Position numbers and translations under genes: made by a program. Below the pieces are notes generated by a model that was not told the DNA's origin, ran no database searches, and saw nothing but the letters and a program-made list of their open reading frames with translations. Source: Halorientalis persicus (lineage in GTDB: Archaea; Halobacteriota; Halobacteria; Halobacteriales; Haloarculaceae). Taken from it: a stretch of DNA of 64,000 nt. The stretch spans positions 1 to 64,000 of the forward strand of contig NZ_FOCX01000006.1 of the NCBI RefSeq assembly GCF_900110215.1, read 5' to 3'. Positions 56,900-64,000 of this stretch are shown one piece after another. The first letter of the stretch is position 1. Each line of letters opens with the position of its first letter.

Positions 56900-57988
56900 A
56901 TGCGGACACGACGACGATGGCTCCGAACGCTCGGGGCGAGCGGTCTCGCGATCGGTCTGGCCGGCTGTACGGGCGGTGGTTCAGACGACACACCGAACGG
57001 TGGGTCGCCGCCGGCCGGCGATTCTGGACCGGGTGACGGTCAGACTACCGACGGCGCGGCGGTCAGCGGTCGGGACCTCGGGGAGTTCGTCACGTACACC
57101 GAGGGCGACGGCGAACTCAGGCTGGCGGCGACCGACGCACGGCTGACCGACTACGTCGTCGGGACCTACGGCGGACGGCTCGAATCCATCGCACCGGACG
57201 GCGGTATTACCGATTCGGAGAACGAGAACCATCTCTTCTTGCTGGTGAACCTCCGCCTGGAGAACACCGGTGACGAGACGCTGGCGTACCCAAAGGGGTT
57301 CTCCTTCGAGGCCAAGAGCGGGTCCGAACACGAGCGGGTCCCGCTCGAACACACCGACGCCGTGTACACGTTCCCCATTCCCGACGAGTACCCACACCAA
57401 CTGGAGGCCGGCGACGAGGAGTCCGTCTGGGTCGCGTTTGTCGTCCCGCCCTCGACGACGGCGGGGACGCTCGTCGCCGACCTCTCCGAGTGGGGATTCG
57501 ACGACGAGCCCAGCGAGTGGGCCATCGACGTGAGCCGCCTCACTCCCCAGACGCACGATTTCGAGGGACTGGACCCCGGCGAGAGTGCGACGATCGGGAA
57601 CGAGAACAGGGGCATGGCCGTCACTGTCCGAAACGTCCGCGAAGAGACGGGGAGTTTCGAGACGACCTTCTCCGGAAACGAGACAACCGTCGATCCGCCG
57701 CCCGAGGGCCGGAAGTACGTCCTCGTCGACCTGGCCCTCGAGAACGTCGGGACCGAGCTAATCAGCGCGATCAGGCCGAGTCGGATGTCGCTCGTGGGCG
57801 ACGACTGGGACGCCGATCCCAGATCCTACACCGCCGACGACACCTACAACCGCGGTCCCCTCGGGGCTATCGACCCCGGGAAGACGAAATCGGGATACGT
57901 GGTGTTCACCGTCCCGTCCGACGCGACGGCGTACACGTTCACCGTCGACGTGACGCTCGACATCACCGCCTCGTGGTCGCTGCCCTGA
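56900..57988 (+). CDS. Tat-exported lipoprotein with two beta domains
   Basis: The 362-residue protein has a Tat signal (RTRRRWLRTLGASG) and lipobox (IGLAGC, Cys23), then a Gly/Asp-rich linker. Two related beta-sandwich domains follow (about residues 75-205 and 225-355): ENHLFLLVNLRLENTGDETLAYPKGFSF and RKYVLVDLALENVGTELISAIRPSRMSL share the DUF4352 pattern. It sits on the cell surface and its function is unknown. ATG 56900 has a TATA-like box at the right distance. It is divergent from parA. Confidence 0.82.
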   Translation: MRTRRRWLRTLGASGLAIGLAGCTGGGSDDTPNGGSPPAGDSGPGDGQTTDGAAVSGRDLGEFVTYTEGDGELRLAATDARLTDYVVGTYGGRLESIAPDGGITDSENENHLFLLVNLRLENTGDETLAYPKGFSFEAKSGSEHERVPLEHTDAVYTFPIPDEYPHQLEAGDEESVWVAFVVPPSTTAGTLVADLSEWGFDDEPSEWAIDVSRLTPQTHDFEGLDPGESATIGNENRGMAVTVRNVREETGSFETTFSGNETTVDPPPEGRKYVLVDLALENVGTELISAIRPSRMSLVGDDWDADPRSYTADDTYNRGPLGAIDPGKTKSGYVVFTVPSDATAYTFTVDVTLDITASWSLP

Positions 57989-58027
57989 ACGGTCGGCCGG
58001 ACTCCCCACGATCCGGGTTCGGGACAG

Positions 58028-59503
58028 TCAGAACCGCGCCACTGGCCCGTCGTCGGTATCCTCGACCGTTGCACCCAGCGCTTCGAGTTCGTCGCGCAAC
58101 TCGTCGGCCCGTTCGTAGTTGCCCGCCTCGCGTTCCTGCTCCCGAACCGAGAGGAGCAGGTCGGCCAGTTCCTGGGCGACCCGGACGTCACCCTCGCTCT
58201 CGCCGCCGAAACTGAGTCCCAGCACGCCTTCGCCCAGGTCCTCGAAGGTCTCGATGGCCCGGCGCAGGCCCACGTAGTCGTACGCGTCGTGGTCGTCGAC
58301 GTGACGGTTGACCGCGCCCGCCAGGTCCAGCAGGGCCGTCGTCGCCTCTCGCGTGTTGAAGTCGTCGTTCATCGCCGCCGTGAACGCCTCGCGGACCTCG
58401 TCGACGGTGCTCCGAAGGTCGTCGTCTTCGACCGTGGTGTGGGCGTCGACGCTGTCGGTGGCCTCGACGGCCCGGCGGTGCCCCGTCTGGAGCCGTTCCC
58501 AGCGCTCCTCGGCCTCCGCGACTGTCTCCGCGCTGTAGGTGGCCTTGCTGTGGTATGCCGTCGACAGCAGGAAGGTTCGTGCGACGTTCGGGCCGTGCTC
58601 ACCGACGAACTCCGCGACCGTCGAGAAGTTCCCCAGCGAGGAGGACATTTTCTCGTCTTTCGTCTCCAGCAGCCCGACGTGGAGCCAGTAGCGGGCGAAC
58701 TGCTGGCCGGTTGCGGCCTCGCTCTGTGCGATCTCGTTCTCGTGGTGGGGGAAGACTAGGTCCTGCCCGCCGACGTGGATGTCGATGGTGTCGTCGAGGT
58801 GGGTCGTGCTCATCGCCGAGCACTCGATGTGCCAGCCGGGCCGGCCCTCGCCCCACGGCGAGTCCCACGTCTGGGCGGTCTCGCAGGCCTCCTCGGGCGG
58901 GGCCGCGTCCTCGTGCTGGTGGTCGGCGATGTCGTCGGGGTCGACGCCACCGGCCTTCCAGAGCGCGAAGTCCGCGGGGTTGCGCTTCTCGCCGGTGTGT
59001 TCGCCCTGGGAGTCGAGTTCGTCGACCTGCTGGTTCGAGAGTTTGCCGTAGTCGTCGAAGGCGGTCACGTCGAAGTAGACCGACCCGTCGACTTCGTAGG
59101 CGTAGTCCCGGTCCAGGAGCGTCTCCACGAGGTCGATAATCTGGGGGACGTGCTCGGAGACGCGGGGGTAGACGTCCGCGCGCAGGAGGTTCAAAGAGCG
59201 CATATCGCGGATCACCTGCTGGACGTAGGTGCGGGCCACGTCGGCCTCGCTGTCGCCGTCCTCGCCGACGCGCGCGACGATCTTCTCGTTCACGTCGGTG
59301 AAGTTCTCGACGTGGCGCACGTCGTACCCGAGGTGGTCGAGCCAGCGGTGCATCACGTCGACGTGCACCCAGCCCCGGGCGTGGCCCAGGTGAGCCGGGT
59401 CGGAGGTCGTCAGGCCACAGTAGTAGAGCAGCACCGAGTCGGGGTCCCGTGGCTCGAACGCCTCGCGCTCGCCGGTGAGCGTGTTCGTCACGCGAAGGGT
59501 CAT
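58028..59503 (-). CDS. cysS: Cysteinyl-tRNA synthetase
   Basis: The 491-residue class I synthetase has [29 protein letters not shown] (HIGH-like HLGHARGW and a zinc Cys), [43 protein letters not shown] and [12 protein letters not shown] (KMSKS). Together these match CysS of bacteria and haloarchaea. The C-terminal DALR-like helical domain (about residues 330-480) binds tRNA. It starts [20 protein letters not shown]. Confidence 0.96.
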   Translation of the reverse strand: MTLRVTNTLTGEREAFEPRDPDSVLLYYCGLTTSDPAHLGHARGWVHVDVMHRWLDHLGYDVRHVENFTDVNEKIVARVGEDGDSEADVARTYVQQVIRDMRSLNLLRADVYPRVSEHVPQIIDLVETLLDRDYAYEVDGSVYFDVTAFDDYGKLSNQQVDELDSQGEHTGEKRNPADFALWKAGGVDPDDIADHQHEDAAPPEEACETAQTWDSPWGEGRPGWHIECSAMSTTHLDDTIDIHVGGQDLVFPHHENEIAQSEAATGQQFARYWLHVGLLETKDEKMSSSLGNFSTVAEFVGEHGPNVARTFLLSTAYHSKATYSAETVAEAEERWERLQTGHRRAVEATDSVDAHTTVEDDDLRSTVDEVREAFTAAMNDDFNTREATTALLDLAGAVNRHVDDHDAYDYVGLRRAIETFEDLGEGVLGLSFGGESEGDVRVAQELADLLLSVREQEREAGNYERADELRDELEALGATVEDTDDGPVARF

Positions 59504-59559
59504 TACCGGAGTGGAGCGCGGGAGACGGTTTCAATGCGTCGGAAAGCCACCGCTCGCGC

Positions 59560-60105
59560 TCAGTCCCCGGTCGCCGGCGTCGTCTCTAGCGCCGCCTCGA
59601 CCGCCCTGACGGCGTCGGCCCCGGCCCGGCGCTCGACGACGACCAGCAGGGCATCACCGCCGACTCCGGCGGCCGTCACCGCCACATCCTCGGCCCGGAG
59701 GTGGGTCAGGACGTGTGCCAGTGCCGTGGCGTCCACGTCCCCGGTGGCCAGGATGCCGGTGAGTTGCCCCCCGCCCGGGACGAGTGCGGTGTCACCGACG
59801 GTCAGGAGCGCGTCCGCGGGGTCGCCGTCGCCAAGTCCGCTCTCCATCGATACGCGTGCACTGGTTCCATCGGACTCGTACTCGGGTAGATCCTCGGCGT
59901 AGCGTCTGAGTGCCGCGACGACCGCCTCCTCGGGGGCGTCAGCGACCGAGGGCTCGTCGGACTCCTGTCCGACGGTGTCTTGATCGTCCGCTCCGAGGTC
60001 GAGAAATCGGGCGGCGGCGGTGTAGTTGACGACGCCCGCTCGCAGCCCGTCGTAGAGAAACGGATGGCTGCGGACGGCCTCACGTGTACGGGATGCCAGC
60101 GACAT
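59560..60105 (-). CDS. DUF7523-like conserved haloarchaeal protein
   Basis: The 181-residue soluble protein starts MSLASRTREAVRSHPFLYDGLRAGVVNYTAAARFLDLG, which looks like a short helix-turn-helix-type N-terminus. The second half (about residues 100-175) has an ACT-like beta-alpha pattern with TGILATGDVDATALAHVLTHLRAEDVAVTAAGVGGDALLVVV. It may be a small ligand sensor. ATG 60105 is chosen over an upstream start that would add 35 poorly conserved residues. I recognise it only as a conserved haloarchaeal type. Confidence 0.7.
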   Translation of the reverse strand: MSLASRTREAVRSHPFLYDGLRAGVVNYTAAARFLDLGADDQDTVGQESDEPSVADAPEEAVVAALRRYAEDLPEYESDGTSARVSMESGLGDGDPADALLTVGDTALVPGGGQLTGILATGDVDATALAHVLTHLRAEDVAVTAAGVGGDALLVVVERRAGADAVRAVEAALETTPATGD

Positions 60106-60245
60106 ACCACCCGTGCGCTCGCCGCGACAAAAAACGCCCCGCCTCGACGGGCTATTAAAATACCCGTAACTTTGTGGCAGTTCAGCTATTCCCATGGGGA
60201 CGAACCACATGGACGTGTCGGGGGGAGTGCCCGACTGAACTCACA
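60106..60245. promoter_or_regulatory. Divergent promoter region and hairpin leader
   Basis: The AT-rich sequence ctattaaaatac (60151-60162) can serve as TATA box in both directions. A transcript to the plus strand would have a leader of about 60 bases with a 6-base-pair hairpin GTCGGG/CCCGAC (60217-60222 with 60230-60235), ten bases upstream of ATG 60246. Confidence 0.4.
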
Positions 60246-60392
60246 ATGCCGGAAACCACGATTCCAAACTGCGCGGAGAACTGTCCGTACAAGCAATCTG
60301 TCAGCGGTGCCTGCGACCACGACCTCGAACAGTCGCTGGTACAGGAGTTCCTGGACAATCCGGGGCAGGGGTGCCCGTTCGGGCCGGAGTGA
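60246..60392 (+). CDS. Small Cys-rich protein, 48 residues
   Basis: The short ORF starts ATG 60246 (MPETTIPNCAENCPYKQSVS) and has four cysteines in a C-x3-C, x9-C, then C-P-F-G arrangement, suggesting zinc or Fe-S binding. Haloarchaea carry many such micro-zinc-finger proteins. A leader hairpin precedes it. It stands immediately before cbiX. Confidence 0.65.
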   Translation: MPETTIPNCAENCPYKQSVSGACDHDLEQSLVQEFLDNPGQGCPFGPE

Positions 60393-60483
60393 GCCGGTTT
60401 CTTTCGCAGCCGAGTACCCACGCCGAAACGGTTCTGCGGGGGACATCCGAACCCCTAAGCCTCGCCTGCACCTAGGCGTGAGT

Positions 60484-61362
60484 ATGCAAGCGCTGGTCAT
60501 CGCGGCCCACGGCTCACACCTCAACGCGGAGTCGAGCACGCCGACGTTCGATCACGCCGACACGATCCGGCGGGCGGGCGCGTTCGACGAGGTCCGCGAG
60601 AGCTTCTGGAAGGAGGAACCCCACTTCCGGGAGGCGCTCCGGACGCTCGAATCCGACGAGGTGTATCTGGTGCCGCTGTTCGTCAGCGAGGGTTACTTTA
60701 CCGAGCAGGTCATCCCGCGGGAGTTCCGCCTCGACGAGTGGGACGTCGACCAGTGGGACTCGGACGGCACCGGAGCCACCCACACGACCCTGACGGCGAC
60801 CGACACGGGTCAGACCGTCCACTACTGTGGCCCGGTCGGGACCCACGACGCGATGAGCGACGTGATCGTCCAGCGCGCCGAGTCCGTGACGGGCGACCCC
60901 GAAGTCGGAGACGGGTTCGGGCTCGCCGTCGTCGGCCACGGCACCGAGCGCAACGAGAACTCGGCAAAGGCCATCGAGTACCACGCCGACAACATCCGCG
61001 AGCGCGGCCGGTTCGACGAGGTGAAGGCCCTCTACATGGACGAGGACCCCGAAGTCGACGACGTGACCGACTTCTTCTCCGCTACGGACGTGGTGGTCGT
61101 CCCGCTCTTCATCGCGGACGGCTACCACACCCAGGAGGACATCCCCGAGGACATGGGGCTGACCGACGACTATCGCACGGGCTGGGAGACGCCGGCCGAG
61201 GTCGACGGGCATCGGATCTGGTACTCCGGTGCGGTCGGCACCGAACCCCTGCTGGCCGACGTGGTCCTCGAACGCGCGGCCGACGCCGGTGCCGACGTGG
61301 CCGACGCCATCGAGCGGGTCCGCGAGGAGACCGGCGGCGGGCGAGTGACGGCGGACGACTGA
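60484..61362 (+). CDS. cbiX: Sirohydrochlorin cobaltochelatase CbiX, two-domain
   Basis: The 292-residue protein has two CbiX repeats. The first starts IAAHGSHLNAESSTPTFDHAD (residues 6-26), with EVYLVPLFVSEGYFTEQVIP; the second starts VVGHGTERNENSAKAIEYHADNIR (about residues 143-166), with DVVVVPLFIADGYHTQEDIPEDMG. The paired histidines (HGSH and later HTQ) bind the metal. The long form inserts Co2+ or Fe2+ into sirohydrochlorin for B12 or sirohaem. No other cob or cbi genes are near, so metal and pathway are not settled. It has an acidic C-terminus. Confidence 0.9.
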   Translation: MQALVIAAHGSHLNAESSTPTFDHADTIRRAGAFDEVRESFWKEEPHFREALRTLESDEVYLVPLFVSEGYFTEQVIPREFRLDEWDVDQWDSDGTGATHTTLTATDTGQTVHYCGPVGTHDAMSDVIVQRAESVTGDPEVGDGFGLAVVGHGTERNENSAKAIEYHADNIRERGRFDEVKALYMDEDPEVDDVTDFFSATDVVVVPLFIADGYHTQEDIPEDMGLTDDYRTGWETPAEVDGHRIWYSGAVGTEPLLADVVLERAADAGADVADAIERVREETGGGRVTADD

Positions 61363-61525
61363 CGGGCGACGCAACCAACGGGGGCGTCGCCGAACGGTCG
61401 AGCGGCGCAGCCGCGAGACTGGGTAGTCACGGAATGACCGGCTCGTCGGTGACCGCGTTCCGCCCGTTTTCTGAGTCGGAAAGCGACTGTGGACTTTTAA
61501 CCCCTCCTGGTCCCATGCTCGACTC
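61363..61525 (+). promoter_or_regulatory. Gap upstream of the HTH gene, with TATA-like box
   Basis: The 163 bases hold no credible ORF. Cttttaa at 61494-61500 is about 28 bases before GTG 61526, supporting a leaderless start. Confidence 0.55.
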
Positions 61526-61897
61526 GTGAGTGAGGATTGGGAGCTGGCCGAGGTCCTCGACCTGCTCAGCGACGAGTACGCCCGCTCAATCCTCGCGGCA
61601 ACGAGTGTCGAACCCATGTCCGCCAAACAGCTCTCCGAACAGTGTGACGCGTCCCTCCCCACGGTCTACCGACGGATCGAGTGGCTCCAGGAGTACGAGC
61701 TAATCGAGGAACGCACCAAAGTCGAACTGAGCGGTAACCATCACAAGGTGTATTCGGCGACCTTAGACGAGTTCGCGATGGACCTCGAGGACGGCGGCTA
61801 CGAGGCCACCATCGAACGGACCTCCCGGGCCGAATTCCCCGGGGAAGACGCCGACGACACCGCCGACCGGTTCACCAAAATGTGGGAGAACCTCTGA
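61526..61897 (+). CDS. ArsR-like winged helix-turn-helix regulator
   Basis: The 123-residue protein has the pattern EVLDLLSDEYARSILAATSVEPMSAKQLSEQCDASLPTVYRRIEWLQEYELIEERTKV (about residues 9-65), an ArsR/TrmB-type winged helix with recognition helix SLPTVYRRIEWL. The C-terminal helix may dimerise. Haloarchaea often have this gene in a pair with the four-helix membrane protein that follows two bases later. The genes it controls are unknown, but the nearest candidates are its membrane partner and the exported proteins downstream. Confidence 0.85.
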   Translation: MSEDWELAEVLDLLSDEYARSILAATSVEPMSAKQLSEQCDASLPTVYRRIEWLQEYELIEERTKVELSGNHHKVYSATLDEFAMDLEDGGYEATIERTSRAEFPGEDADDTADRFTKMWENL

Positions 61898-61898
61898 T

Positions 61899-62210
61899 AT
61901 GCTCGGGCCCAACCAACTCGCGTACTGGCTGATATTCGCCCTCTCGGCCGGGTCGGTCGTCGTCGGGAGCTACGTGGGCTATCAGGCTTACCGCGGGTTC
62001 CGCCGCCACGACAGCCGGCCGATGCAGTACCTCTCGATCGGCCTGTTCCTGCTGACGGCCGTCGCCTTCGGGCTCTCCTTCGTCGGCTCACTGCTGCTCC
62101 AGATGCAGATCCTCCCGCCACAGACCTTCCAGCAACCGCTGACGCTCCTGACGCGGTTGCTCCAGTTCCTCGGCGTCTTCTTCATCGCCTACTCGTTGCA
62201 CAAGCGCTAA
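61899..62210 (+). CDS. DUF7521-like membrane protein paired with HTH regulator
   Basis: The 103-residue protein has three transmembrane helices (about residues 8-28, 43-65 and 78-98) and ends in LHKR. It belongs to a small haloarchaeal family that follows winged helix-turn-helix genes, as here with a one-base gap. It may sense a membrane signal for its partner, which is an inference. Confidence 0.75.
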   Translation: MLGPNQLAYWLIFALSAGSVVVGSYVGYQAYRGFRRHDSRPMQYLSIGLFLLTAVAFGLSFVGSLLLQMQILPPQTFQQPLTLLTRLLQFLGVFFIAYSLHKR

Positions 62211-62234
62211 TCCGGCCGGGCGGACACGGGACAC

Positions 62235-63458
62235 TCACTCACAGCCGACCGACCTGGCGATCTCGATCAGCAGTTTCGGCGAGACGGCCTTGCCGGACAC
62301 CTGATAATCGTAGCCACCACACGACCACGAGACGTAGGTGGTGTAGCCGACGCTCACGTTCGCCTGCTGGCCGGCGACCCGGGTCGACCGATCGGGTGTC
62401 GGTGGGTAGAAGTACCCCTCGACCTTCGAGACGGAGATCTCCGTGCTGGCGTTGACGTACTTCTGGCCGACGCTCGTGATTCGTGGACTCTCGGTTTTCG
62501 AGGCGAACTGGAGCTGGAACGACGGTGGGAGGTCCGGCGTCGGGACGGAGACGTTCGTCACCCGTCGCAGGGCCGCCGTCGAGGAGTAGAAATCCCGTCG
62601 CGGCGTGTCCTCCAGCTTGACCGTGACGTTCGCCGAGGGATCGAACCGGAACACCGAGTCGTCGAGCCCCGGATTGAACGTGACGTTCTCGTAGACGACC
62701 GTCTTCGCGTGCTGGACGCCGTTCGAGTGCCACTCCGAGTGGCGTTTGAGCGGGACGAACCACTCCGTGTCGACCCAGAGCGTCTGCCGGAAGTCACCCA
62801 CCAGTGACCCGTTGCGAGGCGTGATCTTCAGGACGTAGACCGACCGACCGTCGATCGTTTCGGTCCCGTTGTAACTGACGGCGAAGGCCGCGTTCCCGAC
62901 CCCGTTCGGTCGCTCGCCGGTCTGTCCCGCCGGGACATCTCCCGACTGCGGGACGGCCGGAAGCGGATTGATCCCCGGCGTCGGCGTCGCGGCGGTTCGG
63001 TCCGTACCATCGGTCACGTTGAGCCGATCGAACAACCGTTCGATCCGTTCTCCCTCCGTGCGCTGGACCGAGACGTCGGGGGTGCTCAGATCGAGGCGTT
63101 CGACCGCGCCCGACGTTCGGTTCTGCCACCACATCATCGATCCGTTGGAGACGGTCAGGTCGTGGCGGTGCTGTGGCCCGTACTGCAACCGCTCGCGGAA
63201 CTGGTCCGTCCCCGGCCGCATCGAGACGCGATGGATCGACCGGTTCACCTCGTCACCGTCCCGGTTGATGGTGGTCCGCGTGGCGTTGATACCGTCGACC
63301 GCGGCGTACCGGTCCGAGGCGTTCGCGCCGATCTGCCGTGGCTCCGGTCGGTCAGGACTGTCCGACGACAGAAACCCGACCGCGAGAACGCCCCCGACGA
63401 GTGCCAGTAGACAGATCCCCCCGAGGATCTGTTTCGCTGTGACGGTTCCGCGAGACAT
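62235..63458 (-). CDS. Exported LolA-like protein, first of a tandem pair
   Basis: The 407-residue protein has an N-terminal membrane anchor (about residues 10-29, QILGGICLLALVGGVLAVGFL). Its extracellular part has repeated beta strands (QTLWVDTEWFVPLKRHSEWHSNGVQ and VTFNPGLDDSVFRFDPSANV), the pattern of outer-membrane-lipoprotein-carrier-like (LolA/DUF2092) domains. Several N-x-S/T sequons occur. The C-terminus ends YVSWSCGGYDYQVSGKAVS and a final Cys, a block shared with the next gene. Function is unknown. Confidence 0.75.
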   Translation of the reverse strand: MSRGTVTAKQILGGICLLALVGGVLAVGFLSSDSPDRPEPRQIGANASDRYAAVDGINATRTTINRDGDEVNRSIHRVSMRPGTDQFRERLQYGPQHRHDLTVSNGSMMWWQNRTSGAVERLDLSTPDVSVQRTEGERIERLFDRLNVTDGTDRTAATPTPGINPLPAVPQSGDVPAGQTGERPNGVGNAAFAVSYNGTETIDGRSVYVLKITPRNGSLVGDFRQTLWVDTEWFVPLKRHSEWHSNGVQHAKTVVYENVTFNPGLDDSVFRFDPSANVTVKLEDTPRRDFYSSTAALRRVTNVSVPTPDLPPSFQLQFASKTESPRITSVGQKYVNASTEISVSKVEGYFYPPTPDRSTRVAGQQANVSVGYTTYVSWSCGGYDYQVSGKAVSPKLLIEIARSVGCE

Positions 63459-63513
63459 CTGATCGTTCGACTAGAGGTCGAGACGTGTTGATAGTCGTTT
63501 CGAGACGTGCGGT

Positions 63514-64000
63514 TCAGGGACACGGCATCGATTCGGCCACCTCGATCAGGAGCGGTTTCGAGACGAACGACCCACCGACACTGTACTCGACCTCGCCACA
63601 GCTCCACGAGACCGATTTCGACAGCCCTGCCGAGTACCGGACGGTCCGGTTCCCGACCTGTATCCGCTCGCCGTCACGGGCGTCGTCTCCGGTCCCGTTG
63701 GGCTCCGTTCCGTTGGCCGCCGTCAGGTTCTCCGGGAGCGCGGACTCGTTGGTCACGGACGCCGTGACGAACAGCCGCGAGGTTTCGTTCCGGTAGGACA
63801 GGATCAGCAACTCGGTGACCTCCGTTTCCGTCGTCTGACCGGACGTGAACTCGAAGCCAGGCGGGACCGTCGGTTCCGCGGCCGGGAACGAGGCATTCTC
63901 GACGGTCTCCTCGGGGCTGTCGTAGCTCTCACCGAGGGGGTTCGTCTCTGTGACGTTCGCGTCCGCCGGCGGCTCGAACGTGAACGTCCCCGGCTCGAAG
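63514..64000 (-). CDS. Exported LolA-like protein, second of the pair (partial)
   Basis: The gene is cut by the right end of the window, so only the last 161 residues are seen. It reads FEPGTFTFEPPADANVTETN onward and has a C-terminal block SVSWSCGEVEYSVGGSFVS with a final Cys that matches the gene at 62235. The two are tandem paralogues 55 bases apart. The visible part holds several N-x-T/S sequons. Function is unknown. Confidence 0.75.
   Translation of the reverse strand, partial: FEPGTFTFEPPADANVTETNPLGESYDSPEETVENASFPAAEPTVPPGFEFTSGQTTETEVTELLILSYRNETSRLFVTASVTNESALPENLTAANGTEPNGTGDDARDGERIQVGNRTVRYSAGLSKSVSWSCGEVEYSVGGSFVSKPLLIEVAESMPCP

Overview
The window is chromosomal DNA from a halophilic archaeon (class Halobacteria). 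The evidence is high GC content with strong G/C preference at third codon positions, very acidic predicted proteins, many GTG starts, and TATA-like boxes centred about 26-30 bases upstream of start codons, as in leaderless haloarchaeal transcripts. Marker families agree: halocyanin, H/ACA protein Nop10, aIF2-alpha, ribosomal proteins S27e and L44e, phosphomevalonate decarboxylase, archaeal type IV pilins and a tRNA-Gln with an intron. Several small families are ones I associate with the Haloarcula side of the class, but that placement is an inference. Gene density is high and almost every gene is intact.

Layout. 1-3.7 kb: end of sufB, sufD, a DUF2332 protein, then a ferritin-like protein with a DtxR/SirR-type regulator (Fe-S assembly and iron handling). 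3.8-4.7 kb: a zinc-finger/HNH gene broken by a frameshift, then tRNA-Gln. 4.8-12.8 kb: housekeeping and accessory genes, including a 52-residue membrane protein, a PNPOx-like protein, DUF502, GNAT, HD phosphohydrolase, LysE, a threonine-synthase-like protein without its PLP lysine, an FAD oxidoreductase, a phosphoesterase and a J-domain membrane protein. 12.8-15.1 kb: the conserved archaeal translation cluster L44e - S27e - aIF2-alpha - Nop10 - PAC2 on the minus strand. 15.2-19.3 kb: a large DUF2298 membrane protein divergent from a GT2 glycosyltransferase and GtrA pair. 19.3-19.8 kb: tRNA-Met followed by a tandem array of about 107-base units, each starting with a copy of the tRNA 3' end. 19.8-24.4 kb: an EEP-family hydrolase, a purine phosphoribosyltransferase and membrane or secreted proteins. 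24.4-27.0 kb: four tandem type IV pilin genes with conserved ends and divergent middles.

27.5-35.6 kb: a nine-gene Mrp-type cation/proton antiporter operon (E, F, G, DUF4040/B, B, C and three D/NuoL-type subunits) with overlapping or abutting ORFs. 35.6-44.2 kb: a lipoprotein with a 30-base repeat, an SDR, a molybdopterin-domain protein, CoaBC, an SCP2-like protein, a PEBP protein, a reduced thioredoxin-reductase-like flavoprotein, a Tat lipoprotein, TrpB and an SRPBCC protein. 44.2-47.7 kb: a respiratory group of halocyanin, two small membrane proteins and haem-copper oxidase subunit I. 47.8-54.6 kb: PurL, a cupin, a lipoprotein, HisF with a hairpin terminator, phosphomevalonate decarboxylase and an NDH-2-like flavoprotein. 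54.6-57.9 kb: a ParA-type ATPase overlapping a CheW protein with a long acidic tail, and a Tat lipoprotein on the other side of a perfect 13-base-arm inverted repeat. 58.0-64.0 kb: CysS, a small Cys-rich protein, two-domain CbiX, an HTH regulator with a membrane partner, and two paralogous exported proteins, the last cut by the window end.

The strongest leads are the tRNA-Met repeat array, the ParA-CheW operon with its inverted repeat, the pilin cassette with signs of gene conversion, and the threonine-synthase homologue lacking the catalytic lysine. No CRISPR array, insertion sequence, rRNA gene or complete provirus was seen.
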